Assembly: GCA_021604805.1 (NCBI GenBank)
Contig: BQJR01000001.1
Span: 1,361,102-1,425,101, forward strand
From: Planctomycetota bacterium
GTDB lineage: Bacteria; Planctomycetota; B15-G4
Direction of reading: 5' to 3'
DNA length: 64,000 nucleotides
This document shows positions 62,493 through 64,000 of this stretch, in pieces. A program made the translations under genes and the position numbers. Under the pieces are notes generated by a model. It saw nothing but the letters and a program-made list of their open reading frames with translations, was not told where the DNA came from and did not search any database. Positions within the stretch are counted from its first letter, which is position 1, and each line of letters opens with the position of its first letter.

Positions 62493-64000
62493 ATGCACTC
62501 CCCCCTCAGTTCGATCCCTCCACAAGGGTACGCGCGCGTACGCGTGCGCTCCGCTCTGCGATCGTTGGCCGCCGCGCTGTCGATCGCGCTGCTGGTCGGC
62601 TGTGGTGGCGGAGGAGGTGGCGGCGGCGGCACGCCCGCGAACAAGCCCGGCGGATCGAACGTGAAGTTCGAAGGTGTGTTCTTCCGTTCGCCGAGCGGCG
62701 CGTTGGTTGCCACGGCGCCGATCGAAGCGCCCGACGCGTCACCGCCCACACTCGGTGCGCCGCTGAACCAGACCATCGTGTTCCGGTTCAGCGGCAAGCC
62801 CGAAGGACCGTTCAACGCGAGCACGATGCCGGTGTTCACCACCCCCGAACTCGCGGACCCCACGCTGGGTGTGCCCGCGAGTTTGCCGATCGTGCTCGCC
62901 AAGGGCAGCTATGTCGCCGTGGACAACTTGGTCGAGTTCCGGCCCTTCGTCCCCACGGCGCCGCTGCAACTAAGCCTTGCTGCGCCGCCGGCTGCCGTGC
63001 CCGGCTTGCTCCCGGGAAGCTCGTACATCGCGCGCGTTTCGGCTGCGCCGCAGATCCAGATCCCGAACCTCGAAGGCCCGGGTGGCGAAGTCACGTTCAG
63101 CACGACCTCGAACCCGGCGTCCTTCTTCCCCACGGGCACGGTGGATCCTGCGCCGCCTCGCGTCGTCGCGAGCGTGCCGGAGAACGGCGCGATCCACGTG
63201 AACCCGAAGCCGTTCAACGACACGGCGCTCGACACGGGGGAACCGTTGGTGCCTGCGGGGCCGAAGGACTTCCAACTCAGCTACGACCACCCGTTGCGTC
63301 CGACCGTCTCGAACCTCTCGGGCAAAGACATCGATGGCGACGGCCTGCGCGAGCCGAACTTCTTCGCGAGCGTGCGCGCCACGCCGATCCTCGTCGGGCA
63401 CGCCGTGCCGGCAGGCGCGCTCGGCGCGCACGAGAGCTTCGCGGCGCTCTCGGGGCTGCGTGAAGGCACGTCGCCGGATGCCATGGGCGGCGACTTGATC
63501 GTGCACGCCGGCCCGTCGGACCTTCCCACCGGCACGCACGAAGCCGAGCTCCCGGGTGTGCCCAGCTCGCTCGCAGTCGGAGCCGAACCGGGCCTGGCCT
63601 TCGCCGTCTTCGAGCGCCCGGGCGCGAGTGATCTCTTCGGCGTGTTCGGCCCGGTGCTGGGCGACGCCTCCTTCGCGCGCCTCGGCGTGACCGGCGAGGC
63701 TCAAGCTCCCGCGCTCTTCGACACCGGCCTCGACCGACTGCGCGGCCTCACGCTGCTGCGCTCGGGGCGTCTGCTCGCCTACGACGCCACCAGCCGTCGC
63801 GTGCACGAGCTGCGTCCGGTCGCCAAGTTGCAACACGGCACCCCCGAGGCCCCCGGCCCGAGCGCCCCGCACTTCACGGCGCTGCAAGTCGGCGACGGCA
63901 GCACGAACGGCTTCCGCAGCGAACCGCTCGACAACCCCTTGCTCAGCGCGCCGCTCGACGTGCTCGACCTCGCCGTGGCGCCCTCGGGCCGTCTCACGGC
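62493..64000 (+). CDS. Large lipoprotein with Ig-like domains, 5' part (runs off right edge)
   Basis: An open frame from ATG 62493 to the end of the window (502 codons, no stop). The signal SLAAALSIALLVGCGGGGGG has lipobox LVGC with an oligo-glycine stretch just after the Cys, then TPANKPGGSNVKFEGVFFRS. Passages such as PLNQTIVFRFSGKPEGPFNA, VPENGAIHVNPKPFN and LKPS-like FRPFVPTAPLQLSLAAPPA resemble Big_5/Ig-like domains. After about residue 270 a repetitive region (LRGLTLLRSGRLLAYDATSR, VLDLAVAPSGRLT) begins, probably a propeller. A surface-exposed or periplasmic outer-membrane lipoprotein is likely. Confidence 0.8.
   Translation, partial: MHSPLSSIPPQGYARVRVRSALRSLAAALSIALLVGCGGGGGGGGGTPANKPGGSNVKFEGVFFRSPSGALVATAPIEAPDASPPTLGAPLNQTIVFRFSGKPEGPFNASTMPVFTTPELADPTLGVPASLPIVLAKGSYVAVDNLVEFRPFVPTAPLQLSLAAPPAAVPGLLPGSSYIARVSAAPQIQIPNLEGPGGEVTFSTTSNPASFFPTGTVDPAPPRVVASVPENGAIHVNPKPFNDTALDTGEPLVPAGPKDFQLSYDHPLRPTVSNLSGKDIDGDGLREPNFFASVRATPILVGHAVPAGALGAHESFAALSGLREGTSPDAMGGDLIVHAGPSDLPTGTHEAELPGVPSSLAVGAEPGLAFAVFERPGASDLFGVFGPVLGDASFARLGVTGEAQAPALFDTGLDRLRGLTLLRSGRLLAYDATSRRVHELRPVAKLQHGTPEAPGPSAPHFTALQVGDGSTNGFRSEPLDNPLLSAPLDVLDLAVAPSGRLT

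Overview
The window is high-GC DNA (near 70% by eye), densely packed, with many 1-4 bp start/stop overlaps. Several features point to a Planctomycetota-type bacterium: a SpoVG protein with an inserted zinc ribbon next to ispE, a fused AroD-AroE enzyme, a UnbU/UnbV (ASPIC) pair, a membrane pyrophosphatase, and many secreted proteins and lipoproteins. That placement is inference from gene content; there is no rRNA gene here. I saw no tRNA, rRNA, insertion sequence or CRISPR array.

Layout. Positions 1-5931 run leftward: a 5' fragment of a DUF58 protein, a MoxR ATPase, a PQQ-type propeller protein, an FtsB-like protein, enolase and a YwqK-like lipoprotein. Positions 6078-13812 run rightward and form a biosynthetic block: psd and pssA (phosphatidylethanolamine synthesis), folK, panC, ispE, spoVG, a DUF2520 protein, aroDE and a PH-domain membrane protein. 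Positions 14026-19751 hold a lipoprotein, a flippase, an orphan pseudopilin, a small lipoprotein and a degenerate DUF255 protein.

Positions 19900-23840 are the clearest foreign segment. GC and codon use change, and the DNA encodes a DNA cytosine-5 methyltransferase followed by a MutL/MORC-like GHKL ATPase. The left edge carries a 34-bp triple repeat and two strong hairpins. No nuclease gene is visible, so this looks like a minimal or undescribed member of the MTase+GHKL restriction/defence class and is the best candidate for a new system.

Positions 23839-27153 carry cysQ, rsfS and hppA. Positions 27284-31513 are a four-gene operon (ABC ATPase, membrane partner, helical protein, GT39-like membrane protein). 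Positions 31624-42090 form a leftward surface-polysaccharide region: flippase, three GT4-type glycosyltransferases, a PHP-domain lipoprotein and a secreted PA14/DUF5060 glycoside hydrolase. Positions 42165-49281 hold a MocA-like nucleotidyltransferase, an ArsC-fold phosphatase lacking its relay cysteines, an AsmA-like protein, a lipoprotein, an ATP-grasp protein, a metallophosphoesterase and an RNase HIII-like protein. Positions 49339-64000 hold a secreted S51-like protein, UnbU/UnbV, a HEAT-HspQ protein, an amidohydrolase, a response regulator, a peroxiredoxin-like protein, an SppA-type peptidase, a secreted nuclease/phosphatase-fold protein, a nucleoside transporter and the start of a large lipoprotein. 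Two unrelated secreted proteins (49339-51135 and 59304-60854) end in the same ~100-residue C-terminal domain, a candidate lineage-specific sorting or anchoring module.
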